A DNA stretch of 64,000 nucleotides from Acidovorax sp. DW039 (GTDB taxonomy: Bacteria; Pseudomonadota; Gammaproteobacteria; Burkholderiales; Burkholderiaceae_C), in assembly GCF_037101375.1 (NCBI RefSeq), contig NZ_AP029019.1, positions 930,001 through 994,000 of the forward strand. Direction: 5' to 3'. This document shows positions 30,082 through 38,732 of the stretch, one piece after another. Within the stretch, counting starts at the first letter, position 1. Every line of letters begins with the position of its first letter. The position numbers were made by a program, and so were the translations under genes. Below the pieces are notes generated by a model. It searched no databases, was not told the origin of the DNA, and saw only the letters and a list, made by a program, of their open reading frames with translations.

Positions 30082-30116
30082 TGTCTGCGGCTTCCTGGCA
30101 AGGCACGCCGCAGACA
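30082..30116 (-). other. Hairpin between gspD and gspE
   Basis: TGTCTGCGGC and GCCGCAGACA (perfect 10-bp arms, 15-base loop) lie in the 160-base gap between gspD and gspE. Without a T run it may reduce expression of gspE relative to gspD or protect the upstream mRNA. Confidence 0.5.
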
Positions 30117-30177
30117 TCAGGGAGGTTTCAGGAGGCTGATGGGGACATGGTCACTTCCACCTCACCTCCAGGTCGAT

Positions 30178-32808
30178 TTACTGGCGACTCACATCCGCTT
30201 CCAGCGCCAGGGCTCGAACAGAGGCTGCAGCCTTGTCCGCAGCCACTTCGCTGTCGAAAGGACCCACCCGCACCCGGGTGCGGGTACCCCGGTTGGTGTT
30301 GATGGCCTGGACGTTCACGGGAAGGGACGTCTTGCGCAGCTTGGACAGGGCCTCGTTGGCGGACTTGTCGTTCGCAAACATGCCTACGTTCACAAAGAAC
30401 AGGGCAGGGGTCGCACTGTCCATCGGGGCGGGTACGACATTGGTGCCTACCGGATCGGGAGCAGCCACGGCGGGGGGCATGGGGCTGGGGGCCAATGCGG
30501 GAGCCACAGGAGTTTGCATGGCCTGCGGTTGCGGATGGGGCAGGGGCGTTTGCGCGGCTGCAGCAGCTTGTGGTGGCACACCGTTATCCGATGCCACAGG
30601 GCGTACGCGTGACTCCAGCGCAGGCAGGATGGGGGCACCGGATACCGAACGCATCACGGTACTGGGCTCAGGTTGCACCACCTGTTGCAGGGCCCGGATG
30701 GACTCGTAGCGATCCGCCACCAGCGCGTCGTTGGTGTTGTTGTCTCGCACCACCACCGGCCGCAGGAACACCATCAGGTTGGTCTTCTTGCGCGAACGGT
30801 TTTCGCTGCGGAACAGGGCTCCCACCACGGGAATGTCACCCATGACGGGGACCTTGTCTTCGCCTTGCGAGTAGCTGTCTTCCAGCAGGCCGCCAATGAC
30901 GATGATGTTGCCGTCATCCACCACCACGTTCGATTCGATGGACCGCTTGCTGGTCGTGGGGCCATTGGTGTTGTTCTTGGTGGACTCGTCGATCTTCGAG
31001 ACTTCCTGGTAGATCGACATCTTCACCGTGCCGTTCTCGCTGATCTGCGGACGCACGCGTAGCATCAGGCCCACGTCCTTGCGCTCCACCGTCTGGAACG
31101 GGTTGACGGTGGTGCTGCCCGTGGTGTTGGCGTACGAGCCCGTGACGAAGGGCACGTTGTTGCCGATCACGATCTTGGCTTCTTCGTTGTCCAGCGTCAT
31201 CAGGTTGGGCGTGGACAGCACATTGGAGTCGCCGCTCTTTTGCAGGAAGTTGGCCAGCGCACCGAGGTAATACTGACCGTTGATGCGCGGGGCCAGCGCC
31301 ACATTGAGCCCGCCACCCAGCGAACTGAGCGCGGTGGCCGCAGTGGAGGTGCTGCCCGTCGCCAATGCGCCGGTCAGCGAGAGGATGTTGGAGCCCGCTG
31401 CACTGGAGTTGGTGCCGATCACCCCCACCGTGCCGCTGCCGCTGCTGCCCACCGTGCCTTGCCACTGGATGCCGAACTGGGCCACCTTGTCTGCGGCCAC
31501 TTCCACAATCAGGCTTTCCACCAGCACCTGTGCGCGGCGGCCGTCGAGCTTGTCGATGACGGCGCGCAGCTGGCGGTACAGGGGCTCGGGTGCGCTGATG
31601 ATGAGCGAGTTGGTGGTCGGGTCCGCCTGGATCTGCCCGCCTGTGGAGGGCTGATTGGCATTGGCCGTGCTGCTCGCGCCGGTGTTGCTGCCCAGGCCCG
31701 AACTGGCCCCCAGCCCGCCCGAAGTATTGTTGGTGCCCCCCAGGGTGGAGTTGGTGCTCGTCGCCATGGTGGAGCCATTGGAATAGCTGGATGAGGTGCT
31801 ACCCCCACTGCTGCTGGCACCCCCGCTAGCCCCTGCCAGTGCAGCGCGCAGCGTGGTGGCCAGCTTGGTGGCGTCCGCATTCTTCAGGTACACCACGTGG
31901 ATATTGCCTGTGGATGCACTGCTGCCGGGCGTAGGTGGCTGGTCTAGCTTGTCGACCAGTGCACGTACCAAGGCCACGCGTGCCGGGTTGGCTGCACGCA
32001 GGATCAGCGAGTTGCTGCGGGGCTCGGGCAGCAGCGTGGTCTTGAAGGATGTGTCGGCCTGCCCTTGGGCTGCACCAGCTGCGGCGCCATTGCTGCCCCC
32101 ATCAATCAGGCGAGAGACAAGCGGGGCGAGGTCCGATGCCAGGGCGTTGCGCAGCGGAATCACCTCGACATCGGTGGCATTGGAAACATCCATCGCAGCG
32201 ATGATGCGGGCCAGGCGCTGCAGGTTGTCGGCATAGTCCGTGATCACCAGCGAGTTGTTGCCGGGGTTCACGTTGATGGTGTTGTTGGGGCTGATCAGCG
32301 GGCGCAGCACCGGCACCAGATTGGCCGCGTTTTCAAAGTTGAGCTTGAAGATCTGCGTGACGATCTGGCCCCCGCCAGGACCGCCCGAGTTGCCACCTTG
32401 TGTCACGTTCACGCTGCCTGCCTGCAGCTTGGCGTCGGCCTCGGGCACCACCTTGTACAGACCTGCGGACTCCACCACCGTGAAACCCTGCAGCCGCAGT
32501 GCAGCCAGAAACTGCTGGAACGCCGCTGCGGGGGGCACTGCGCGCTCGGTAATCAGGGTCAGCTGTCCCTTCACCCGGGGGTCTACCACCACGTTGCGAC
32601 CCGTGATGGTGGCCATGGTGCGTGCCACGGCTTCAATCTCTGCGTTGGCAAAGTTCAGGGTGACGGGTTCGCCGGCGCGCACGCTGCTGGTGCTCGTACC
32701 AATCGCTGTTTGGGCATGAATTTGGCCGCTAAGGCACGCCAAAAAAGCGCAGGCAGCTACCGTATTGATAGCAAATCGCGTGCGTGGCGAGAGGATGGAT
32801 GTCGTCAT
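30178..32808 (-). CDS. gspD: Type II secretion secretin GspD with C-terminal SPOR domain
   Basis: GspD forms the outer-membrane secretin channel. The 876-residue protein has a signal peptide (residues 1-32, cleavage near IHA|Q), N0-N3 domains (about 35-440), a secretin domain with VPFVTGSY and KDVGLMLRVRPQI (about 450-725), and then a Pro/Ala-rich linker and a SPOR domain at about 802-876 (FFVNVGMFANDKSANEALSK; RVRVGPFDSEVAADKAAASV). SPOR domains bind denuded septal glycan; a SPOR tail is not usual for GspD. The N3 domain carries a long Ser/Gly/Asn/Thr-rich insertion around residues 330-410. The signal-peptide core (12-28) is encoded by a dispersed repeat. The start lies 4 bases after the gspN stop. 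Confidence 0.95.
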   Translation of the reverse strand: MTTSILSPRTRFAINTVAACAFLACLSGQIHAQTAIGTSTSSVRAGEPVTLNFANAEIEAVARTMATITGRNVVVDPRVKGQLTLITERAVPPAAAFQQFLAALRLQGFTVVESAGLYKVVPEADAKLQAGSVNVTQGGNSGGPGGGQIVTQIFKLNFENAANLVPVLRPLISPNNTINVNPGNNSLVITDYADNLQRLARIIAAMDVSNATDVEVIPLRNALASDLAPLVSRLIDGGSNGAAAGAAQGQADTSFKTTLLPEPRSNSLILRAANPARVALVRALVDKLDQPPTPGSSASTGNIHVVYLKNADATKLATTLRAALAGASGGASSSGGSTSSSYSNGSTMATSTNSTLGGTNNTSGGLGASSGLGSNTGASSTANANQPSTGGQIQADPTTNSLIISAPEPLYRQLRAVIDKLDGRRAQVLVESLIVEVAADKVAQFGIQWQGTVGSSGSGTVGVIGTNSSAAGSNILSLTGALATGSTSTAATALSSLGGGLNVALAPRINGQYYLGALANFLQKSGDSNVLSTPNLMTLDNEEAKIVIGNNVPFVTGSYANTTGSTTVNPFQTVERKDVGLMLRVRPQISENGTVKMSIYQEVSKIDESTKNNTNGPTTSKRSIESNVVVDDGNIIVIGGLLEDSYSQGEDKVPVMGDIPVVGALFRSENRSRKKTNLMVFLRPVVVRDNNTNDALVADRYESIRALQQVVQPEPSTVMRSVSGAPILPALESRVRPVASDNGVPPQAAAAAQTPLPHPQPQAMQTPVAPALAPSPMPPAVAAPDPVGTNVVPAPMDSATPALFFVNVGMFANDKSANEALSKLRKTSLPVNVQAINTNRGTRTRVRVGPFDSEVAADKAAASVRALALEADVSRQ
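32724..32775 (-). repeat. Dispersed repeat copy 6, encoding the GspD signal-peptide core
   Basis: On the minus strand TTTGCTATCAATACGGTAGC is followed by TGCCTGCGCTTTTTTGGCG and a TTAGCGGCC arm. It matches the consensus well and is in frame with gspD, coding for FAINTVAACAFLACLSG. Confidence 0.8.
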
Positions 32809-32812
32809 AGGG

Positions 32813-33682
32813 TCAACCCACGGTGATGAGCGAGCGAGCGCCGCTGCGCCGCCCAATGATATTCAGGAGATTGGCCAGTGCGGCCTCACGGTCTGGGGCG
32901 GCCTGGGCCTCGCCCGAAAAGCGCAGCCGCTGGCCCACCCACTGGCCGCTGCCACTCAGTTGCAAATGTCCTTGCAGTGTGCTGAGCGTGAGGGTGGGCA
33001 CATCGCCCCCCGCCAGTTCCAGCCGGTAGCTGCCCATGGGGCGCAGGGTGGACAGGCGGGACGAGATGGACATGGCGTCGAGCTGTACCCGACCCGCCAG
33101 CACCATGCGGCCCGCAGACCAGACAGCCTCCAGCCCCTGGGTGCGCAGCATCAGCTGTCCCTGGGGCTGCAGGGTGTTCCAGGGGGTGCCCAGACCAGAC
33201 AGCACGGCTGCAGGCCATTGGCTGGAACCGTCTTGCAGGCTCATGCGCACGCGCCCCAGTCCCAGCTGGATCGTTGCCTGCAAAGGTTGAGGAGTGCAGC
33301 AGGTGGAATGCAGTTGCAGCTGCAGCCCGCTCCAGGAAGGGCGCAGTTTCCATTCCAGCCGACCCGGCAGCGCGGCGCTGTCCTGGCTGGCGCCGCCGCC
33401 TGTCAGCACCAGTTGTGCAGAGCCCGTCCAGATCGTGCCGCGGGCTTGTACCAGCTGCACTTGCCCGCCCGTGGCCACTGCAGCCCGCTGGGCCAGCCAC
33501 TGTGCGGGCGCAAAGGCCACGATGGCGGGCAAGAGACCCGCTGCTGCGCCCGCAATGGCCCAGCCCCAAGGCGCGCGGGGCGGTGCAGACGTGGCCGAGC
33601 GTGAGCGCGAGCGGCTCTTGCTCTTCTGGGCTGAACTGGGGTGGGGGGTGGAACGGGAGCGAGGAGACACAGCGTCTGGCAC
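32813..33682 (-). CDS. gspN: Type II secretion protein GspN
   Basis: GspN is an accessory inner-membrane/periplasmic component present in some type II systems, including those of Burkholderiales. The likely product is about 289 residues from a GTG at 33682, 15 bases after the gspM stop; a GTG at 33670 is equally possible. The N-terminus is very basic with SRSRSRSA repeats, followed by one membrane helix (WGWAIAGAAAGLLPAIVAFA) and a beta-rich periplasmic domain with the GTIWTGSAQL block typical of GspN. It lies between gspM and gspD. Confidence 0.85.
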   Translation of the reverse strand: MPDAVSPRSRSTPHPSSAQKSKSRSRSRSATSAPPRAPWGWAIAGAAAGLLPAIVAFAPAQWLAQRAAVATGGQVQLVQARGTIWTGSAQLVLTGGGASQDSAALPGRLEWKLRPSWSGLQLQLHSTCCTPQPLQATIQLGLGRVRMSLQDGSSQWPAAVLSGLGTPWNTLQPQGQLMLRTQGLEAVWSAGRMVLAGRVQLDAMSISSRLSTLRPMGSYRLELAGGDVPTLTLSTLQGHLQLSGSGQWVGQRLRFSGEAQAAPDREAALANLLNIIGRRSGARSLITVG

Positions 33683-33699
33683 TTTGCGGGTGTACGGTG

Positions 33700-34236
33700 T
33701 CAGCGGGCAGGCAGGGCCAGCACTACGGTGCCGTCCCAGCGCGGGGCGGCAGGGTTGGCCGATGCGTTGCCCAGCGTCGCAGGCGTGGCGGAAGCCGGTG
33801 CGTTGCTGCGGGTGAACTTGGCCTCTACCGGCACGGCCCGTGCATTGGTGCGGGCCAGTGCCAGCCACTGGGCCACTGCGTCGGCAGGGGCCGCTTTCAA
33901 GGTCACCGTCACGCGGTCACCCAGAACGTTCATCTGTGCAGCCGTTCCCAGCCGCTGGGTCAACGCCGTGCGCAGGGCACCCACGGCATCGCCAGGCGCT
34001 GTCTGCGGCTGCGCCTGCAGTTGCTGAGCTTCGGACTGCATGCGCTGCATGAGCTGCAATTGCTGGTCGAGCTGGCTGTGCTGCTCGGGTGCCTGCCGCA
34101 AGGTGGACAAGGCCGGAGCCAGGGCCACCCACCACACGAGGGCCACCACCACTACTGCCGCTGCGGTCAGCAGCAGGTTCTGTTCACGCGGGGCGAGCGC
34201 TTTCCAGCGCGCTTGCAAGGCAGCGCTGCGGCTCAT
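33700..34236 (-). CDS. gspM: Type II secretion protein GspM
   Basis: GspM is a bitopic inner-membrane platform protein that partners GspL. The 178-residue protein has the typical N-terminal RWKALAPREQNLLLTAAAVV with one membrane helix (about 20-42), a coiled-coil stretch rich in Gln (about 48-80), then a small ferredoxin-like periplasmic domain. Its ATG overlaps the gspL stop by four bases. Confidence 0.93.
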   Translation of the reverse strand: MSRSAALQARWKALAPREQNLLLTAAAVVVVALVWWVALAPALSTLRQAPEQHSQLDQQLQLMQRMQSEAQQLQAQPQTAPGDAVGALRTALTQRLGTAAQMNVLGDRVTVTLKAAPADAVAQWLALARTNARAVPVEAKFTRSNAPASATPATLGNASANPAAPRWDGTVVLALPAR

Positions 34237-35492
34237 GGCGCAACCTCCGTGCGTACCAGCAAGGTGCTGTCTTCAGTGCGGGCGCGGTAGCCTGCTGCTT
34301 GCAGTCGGGTGTTGAACACGGATTCCTCGTCGGGTGCCAGTGCCAGGCCCCGCAGGCGCAGCTCTCCTGGCGCAAATTCGATGGCTTCAGGAATGCGGCC
34401 GTCGGGCAGGCTTCCGCCGGTCGCAGCCATCAGGGGTTCCAGGTCGCGTGGGGACACGGCTCCGGCTTTTTGGCGCAGCAGGCCCAGTTCGCGCTCCATT
34501 TGCACCGGGGCGTCAACCACCACCTTGACCTGCGGGAACGTGGCCGTGAGCGCTGAGCGAACCGCAGCCTGCTTGCTGGCCAGAGATTGCTTCTCTTGCC
34601 ATGCCCACACATTCAGCCCCACCACATGCGCGGCCAGCAGCAAGCCCGTGGCCCAGCGCGCGGCGCGCCACTGGGGCGCATACAGCAGCGCACTGGCTGC
34701 GGAGCCCGCCTTGCGCATGGCGCGGGTGCGGCTTGTGCTGGCCAGCTCAAACTGGGCAAGATCCCAGTCGCTGCGCGCGGCATCGAGGGCGCGCTGGCTG
34801 GCGGTGTGCAGGGTGACTTGTCGCCCCAGGGTGCGTTCGGCATGTTCGGCCACGGCGGGGTCTGCTCGCACCACGGGGGCGGCTGCCTCATCGGCGGCTG
34901 CAGGCGTCAAACCTGCCAAGCCCAGCACGGCTGCCGACAGAGGCAGCAGGGTGACGCTTTGGTCTGCCCCCTGGCCGCACAGCACCATCTGGGGTTCGCT
35001 GGGGCTGCCCAGCACGCACACTTCGGTGCCGCCGCTGGCGGTGGGGCCGGGCGCAAACTCCGGCACCACGCGGGATACGGGGCGGCCCGCAGCCTCCAGG
35101 GCCTGCAGGTTGTCGCGCAGCCAGCTGCGGTCGCACACCGCCACCCATACCGGGGCGCCGGCCTGCGCACCGGGCTGCAGGGCAAAGTGCAGTTGGGCAG
35201 GGTCGTCGAGCAGGCGGTCTTCCAGCAGCCCTTCCAGAATGGATCGCAGGCGCGGTGTCTGGTGACTGGGCCCCAGCGGAATGCCCGGCGGCAGTTGCAC
35301 CCGTTGCCAGGACAGGGCAGAAATCGGCACCACGGCCACCACCTCGCCGCCAGGGCGCGAGGGCTCGGGCAACAAGGCAGCAGCCGCACGCGCATGGTCA
35401 GCGGCGGTGTGGCCGTCCGACGTCAGCGTGTAGCTGTATTTGGTGGAAATGCCCGGTGGCGTGAGGGGCAGGGTAAGGATCAGGGTGCTCAT
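34233..35492 (-). CDS. gspL: Type II secretion protein GspL
   Basis: GspL links the GspE ATPase to the periplasmic parts. The 419-residue protein has an actin-like cytoplasmic region (about 1-275), one membrane helix near 282-302 (WATGLLLAAHVVGLNVWAWQ) and a periplasmic ferredoxin-like domain at the end (GELRLRGLALAPDEESVFNT). It lies 62 bases after gspK and overlaps gspM (ATGA). Confidence 0.92.
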   Translation of the reverse strand: MSTLILTLPLTPPGISTKYSYTLTSDGHTAADHARAAAALLPEPSRPGGEVVAVVPISALSWQRVQLPPGIPLGPSHQTPRLRSILEGLLEDRLLDDPAQLHFALQPGAQAGAPVWVAVCDRSWLRDNLQALEAAGRPVSRVVPEFAPGPTASGGTEVCVLGSPSEPQMVLCGQGADQSVTLLPLSAAVLGLAGLTPAAADEAAAPVVRADPAVAEHAERTLGRQVTLHTASQRALDAARSDWDLAQFELASTSRTRAMRKAGSAASALLYAPQWRAARWATGLLLAAHVVGLNVWAWQEKQSLASKQAAVRSALTATFPQVKVVVDAPVQMERELGLLRQKAGAVSPRDLEPLMAATGGSLPDGRIPEAIEFAPGELRLRGLALAPDEESVFNTRLQAAGYRARTEDSTLLVRTEVAP

Positions 35493-35554
35493 GGGCAGGT
35501 ATTGCGAGCCATTTTAGGGGGCTGGCATGTCGATGGCGTGAGTGTCTGGAAACC

Positions 35555-36589
35555 TCAGCGTTGTGCGGTATTGCCAGCCAGGCCGGGACCGGGGCCGAAG
35601 TTGCCCCTCTCCCGCCAGAGCGTGGTGGTGGTAATGGTGTCCTTGCGCACGAGAGAGCGCTCATCCACGATGGATTCGCCCAGCCGCAAGCGACCTCGTA
35701 CTTCAAAGTAGTAAGAGGAGACGCCGACCAGTTGGGAGTCGGGCATGTCGTTACTTCCAAGCAACGTTTTGACATCCGTCAGGGTATTGAAGTGCCGAGA
35801 TTCCCTCGCTGCGATCAGCTTTTGGGCACTGGCCAGGTCCGCGCCGTCCAGCGCGGCCCACAGCACGTCCAGTTGGGCGGTATTGAGGTTCACGGGAGTG
35901 GGCATGGGCAGGATGGTGACGTGGGGCGTCAGCGCTGCCACCGTGCTTGCCGGCAGGCCCAGCCATCCCAGCTGCGACACCGTCTGTGGCATGAGCGGGG
36001 CGTTTGCGTCATCCGTGCCAGCAGCCGACTGGGCTTTGCGCAAGGCCTCCACCAGGGTGGTGAGTTGCTGCGACGGCAGGCTCAGGCGCTCAAACAGCCG
36101 CGTGAACTGCTTGAGTGCGCCCGCCTGCACCTGCCCGCCATTGACCAGGCTGGTGAGGTTGAGCTTGCCCTGCATGTCGGTAATCTGGCCTGACAGGAAT
36201 GCATCGGTCGTGTCGGTGCTGGCGTCCTCCACCTGCGAGACATTGCGCTCGGCTGCCAGAAAGGACGACAGCCGGGCCTCTTGCAGCGGTATGGCCCACG
36301 GCTCTGCCAAGTGGTCGGCCCCCCCGGCGCGCCCGTCTTCGCGCAAGATGAGGCGGGACCAGTCCAGCGCGCCGATCAGTATCCAGGAAGCCTGCACGCG
36401 GTCACGCTCTGCGGTTTCCACTTCTACCGCACGCCATTGCTGCCACATGGCTGCGGCCGCCAGCGTGGCAACCAGTGTCACCGTGAGCATGGCCGCCAGC
36501 AGGGCTGCGCCGGTCTGACGTAGACGGGCCGCAGGGCGCACGCCCGATGGATGGGCGCGGTGCGGGGAAGGAGCCTGATGCTGTCTCAT
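35555..36589 (-). CDS. gspK: Type II secretion minor pseudopilin GspK
   Basis: GspK sits at the tip of the pseudopilus with GspI and GspJ. The 344-residue protein has a type IV pilin-like leader ending in the prepilin peptidase site (RQTG|AALLAAMLTVTLVATLA) and a large globular domain with the PVNLNTAQLDVLWAAL helix-hairpin motif and the YYFEVRGRLRLG block. Position +5 lacks the glutamate of other pseudopilins, as is usual for GspK. The start follows 12 bases after gspJ. Confidence 0.93.
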   Translation of the reverse strand: MRQHQAPSPHRAHPSGVRPAARLRQTGAALLAAMLTVTLVATLAAAAMWQQWRAVEVETAERDRVQASWILIGALDWSRLILREDGRAGGADHLAEPWAIPLQEARLSSFLAAERNVSQVEDASTDTTDAFLSGQITDMQGKLNLTSLVNGGQVQAGALKQFTRLFERLSLPSQQLTTLVEALRKAQSAAGTDDANAPLMPQTVSQLGWLGLPASTVAALTPHVTILPMPTPVNLNTAQLDVLWAALDGADLASAQKLIAARESRHFNTLTDVKTLLGSNDMPDSQLVGVSSYYFEVRGRLRLGESIVDERSLVRKDTITTTTLWRERGNFGPGPGLAGNTAQR

Positions 36590-36601
36590 GGATGTTCAGC
36601 C

Positions 36602-37324
36602 TCAGGTCCGGCTACCGGTGCGCACGGGGTTGACCCAGTCGCGCACCAGCAGACCGGTAAGCGGGCCGCCGGGCGAGAGGGTGATGTTCAGGCGTATGCC
36701 TTCAGGAATGGCGTTGCTGCCGTTGGCTTCCTGGTTGGTGCCCGCGCTGGACAGTGCGTTGGACCATGCGCCGCCCCGAAAATAAAAGAGCTGCCAGCCA
36801 TCAATGGGGATCAGCGCCACTTCGCGTGGCCGGTCGGCCTCACCCGGTGTGCGGGCCCACTGGGCCGCCTGGGCCCACGCCTCTTGCCATTGGCCTCGGG
36901 TGCGCAGCGGGGGGGACTGCCAGCGCATCCACTGCGCGCCAGCATTGGTCTCGCGCCGTGTCCACGCCACCACCACCGGGCCTTCGTCGATCACAGCAGC
37001 GCTGCGGCGGGTGAGGCGCAGCACCTGGCCATCCCAGTCCAGCGGCGTGGTATTGGCGATGGGAGTCAGCGCATCCAGGTCTGCGCCCCATTGGCCCAGC
37101 GCGGCCTGCAGCACCAGCATGTCGTCGGCGCGCTGACGGGTGGCCTCTTGCGTGCGCAGCATCCCGTCAATGCCGCGCCAGCTCAGGATGGCTATCAGTG
37201 CCATCACGCTGATGGCGACCAGCAACTCGATCAGGGTGAAGCCGCCAGGTCGCGTACGGCGCTGCCCATGGACCGCGGGCAATGGCTGGGGTGAGGGGCA
37301 GTGCGGCATCGGGCGTGGCACCAT
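36602..37324 (-). CDS. gspJ: Type II secretion minor pseudopilin GspJ
   Basis: GspJ is one of the tip pseudopilins. The 240-residue protein has a leader of about 28 residues ending at the GGFTLIELLVAISVMALIAI cleavage and polymerisation segment, with Glu at +5. The globular part carries the RGIDGMLRTQEATRQRADD and RLTRRSAAVIDEGPVVVAW blocks. The start codon directly abuts the gspI stop. Confidence 0.93.
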   Translation of the reverse strand: MVPRPMPHCPSPQPLPAVHGQRRTRPGGFTLIELLVAISVMALIAILSWRGIDGMLRTQEATRQRADDMLVLQAALGQWGADLDALTPIANTTPLDWDGQVLRLTRRSAAVIDEGPVVVAWTRRETNAGAQWMRWQSPPLRTRGQWQEAWAQAAQWARTPGEADRPREVALIPIDGWQLFYFRGGAWSNALSSAGTNQEANGSNAIPEGIRLNITLSPGGPLTGLLVRDWVNPVRTGSRT

Positions 37325-37726
37325 TCAATTGCGGCCAATGATGGTGGACAGACGCAGGATGGAGGCTTCCCCATCAAACACCTGCGCATCGATGCGACGG
37401 AACTGCGGATTGGGTGTGGGCCGCACGATGATGTTCACATTGAACTGCCGCCCCGCCTGCTCGCAGGATTCGGTGCTGTCGCCCACGCTGGGCATTTGGC
37501 GCGACAGGCGTGCTTTGACCAGTTCGTTTTCGGCGCACAGCTGCGCCAGCACGATGTCGGACTGGCGCTGGGCATTGCGCGTCAGGGTGCCCGCCGCCTG
37601 CGTGCCCGCCACCAGCGCAATCGCCACAATGGCCAGAGCCACCAGAACTTCCACCAGCGTGAAGCCACGGTGCCTTGCCCTGCGAAGGGTATTGGGTGGC
37701 GCAAAGAACGGGAGTCTGCGGATCAT
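37325..37726 (-). CDS. gspI: Type II secretion minor pseudopilin GspI
   Basis: GspI is a short tip pseudopilin. The 133-residue protein has a basic leader and the prepilin segment RGFTLVEVLVALAIVAIALV with Glu at +5. The ATG at 37726 overlaps gspH by four bases; the longer upstream frame is not supported. The globular part has the CAENELVKARLS and RRIDAQVF blocks typical of the family. Confidence 0.93.
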   Translation of the reverse strand: MIRRLPFFAPPNTLRRARHRGFTLVEVLVALAIVAIALVAGTQAAGTLTRNAQRQSDIVLAQLCAENELVKARLSRQMPSVGDSTESCEQAGRQFNVNIIVRPTPNPQFRRIDAQVFDGEASILRLSTIIGRN

Positions 37727-38166
37727 GGGAGGGACTCCACCGCAAAAGGGCGCAGGCCGTCCGTGAACACGCGCAATGCCAGTTCTGGCCGCTCGCGGTG
37801 GGTCAGCACCACCTGCTGCGGGCCGATCAGGGGTTCGGGCCCCAGCACCAGCACCGCATTGCCGCGCACCACCACGCCGGGGTCCAGCCACTGCGACGGA
37901 AGCGATGCATTGGGCACGCCGTCAAACCGGAAGCCTTGCTCCGTCACCACCCAGCGCACCGCTGCGCCGCTGGCACGGGATTTGGCGCGGCCTGCATCCA
38001 GCAGCGCAGCCAGCCGCGCTGCGTCGCGCTCCAGGGCGGTCCTGCCGTTGTCACGCAAAGCCACGGAAACCCCTGCGATGGCGAAGGCCATGATGCTGAT
38101 GACCACCAGCAACTCCAGCAGGGTGAAGCCCCGCGAGGCAGGCGCGTGCGTTGTCATGTCACCCAC
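37723..38166 (-). CDS. gspH: Type II secretion minor pseudopilin GspH
   Basis: GspH is a minor pseudopilin located below the tip complex. The protein has 147 residues (144 from the second ATG at 38157). The prepilin segment is RGFTLLELLVVISIMAFAIA with Glu at +5, followed by the variable globular domain (ALLDAGRAKSRASGAAVRWV). It lies 66 bases after gspG and overlaps gspI. Confidence 0.92.
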   Translation of the reverse strand: MGDMTTHAPASRGFTLLELLVVISIMAFAIAGVSVALRDNGRTALERDAARLAALLDAGRAKSRASGAAVRWVVTEQGFRFDGVPNASLPSQWLDPGVVVRGNAVLVLGPEPLIGPQQVVLTHRERPELALRVFTDGLRPFAVESLP

Positions 38167-38232
38167 GCAGGGCGCAGAGGCGGCGCTCTGCCAGCGAGAG
38201 CATCACGCGCAGCGCAAGGCCGGGGCGCATGT

Positions 38233-38685
38233 TCACTGCCAGCTGCCGATGTCCGCGTCCTTGCCTTCGCCGCCAGACTGGCCGTCTGCGCCGAAGGACA
38301 TCACGTCCACCTCCCCCTTGATGCCGGGGTTGAGGTACTGGTATGGGCGACCCCAGGGGTCGTTGGGCAGCTTGTCCAGGTAGGGCTTCCAGTTGTTGGG
38401 GATGGGGCCTGCCGTGGGTTTGGCAATCAGCGCCTGCAGGCCTTGCTCTGCCGTGGGGTAGCGCTGGTTGTCCAGGCGGTACATCTTGAGCTGCTGGACG
38501 ATGTTGGCAATATCGGTCTTGGCTGCAGTCACGCGGGCATCGTCAGCGCGGTCCAGCACATTGGGCACGATCAGCGCTGCCAGCACGCCGATGATGACCA
38601 TCACCACCATCAGCTCAATGAGGGTGAAGCCACGGGCCAGAGCGCGCCGGGCGGAGCGTACGGAGGAGGAAAGGGAGGTGTTCAC
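38233..38685 (-). CDS. gspG: Type II secretion major pseudopilin GspG
   Basis: GspG is the main pseudopilus subunit. The protein has about 150 residues from a GTG at 38685. It has the prepilin segment RGFTLIELMVVMVIIGVLAA with Glu at +5, and the calcium-site C-terminal block DPWGRPYQYLNPG followed by DVMSFGADGQSGG. The start is uncertain because no ribosome binding site is clear and the frame extends upstream to 38748. It is first in the minus-strand operon; gspC begins only 47 bases away on the other strand, so the two share a control region. Confidence 0.94.
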   Translation of the reverse strand: MNTSLSSSVRSARRALARGFTLIELMVVMVIIGVLAALIVPNVLDRADDARVTAAKTDIANIVQQLKMYRLDNQRYPTAEQGLQALIAKPTAGPIPNNWKPYLDKLPNDPWGRPYQYLNPGIKGEVDVMSFGADGQSGGEGKDADIGSWQ

Positions 38686-38732
38686 TGCAAGCGGTCTCGG
38701 TGATCTCGAATCGGCTGAATCATAATCGCCAC

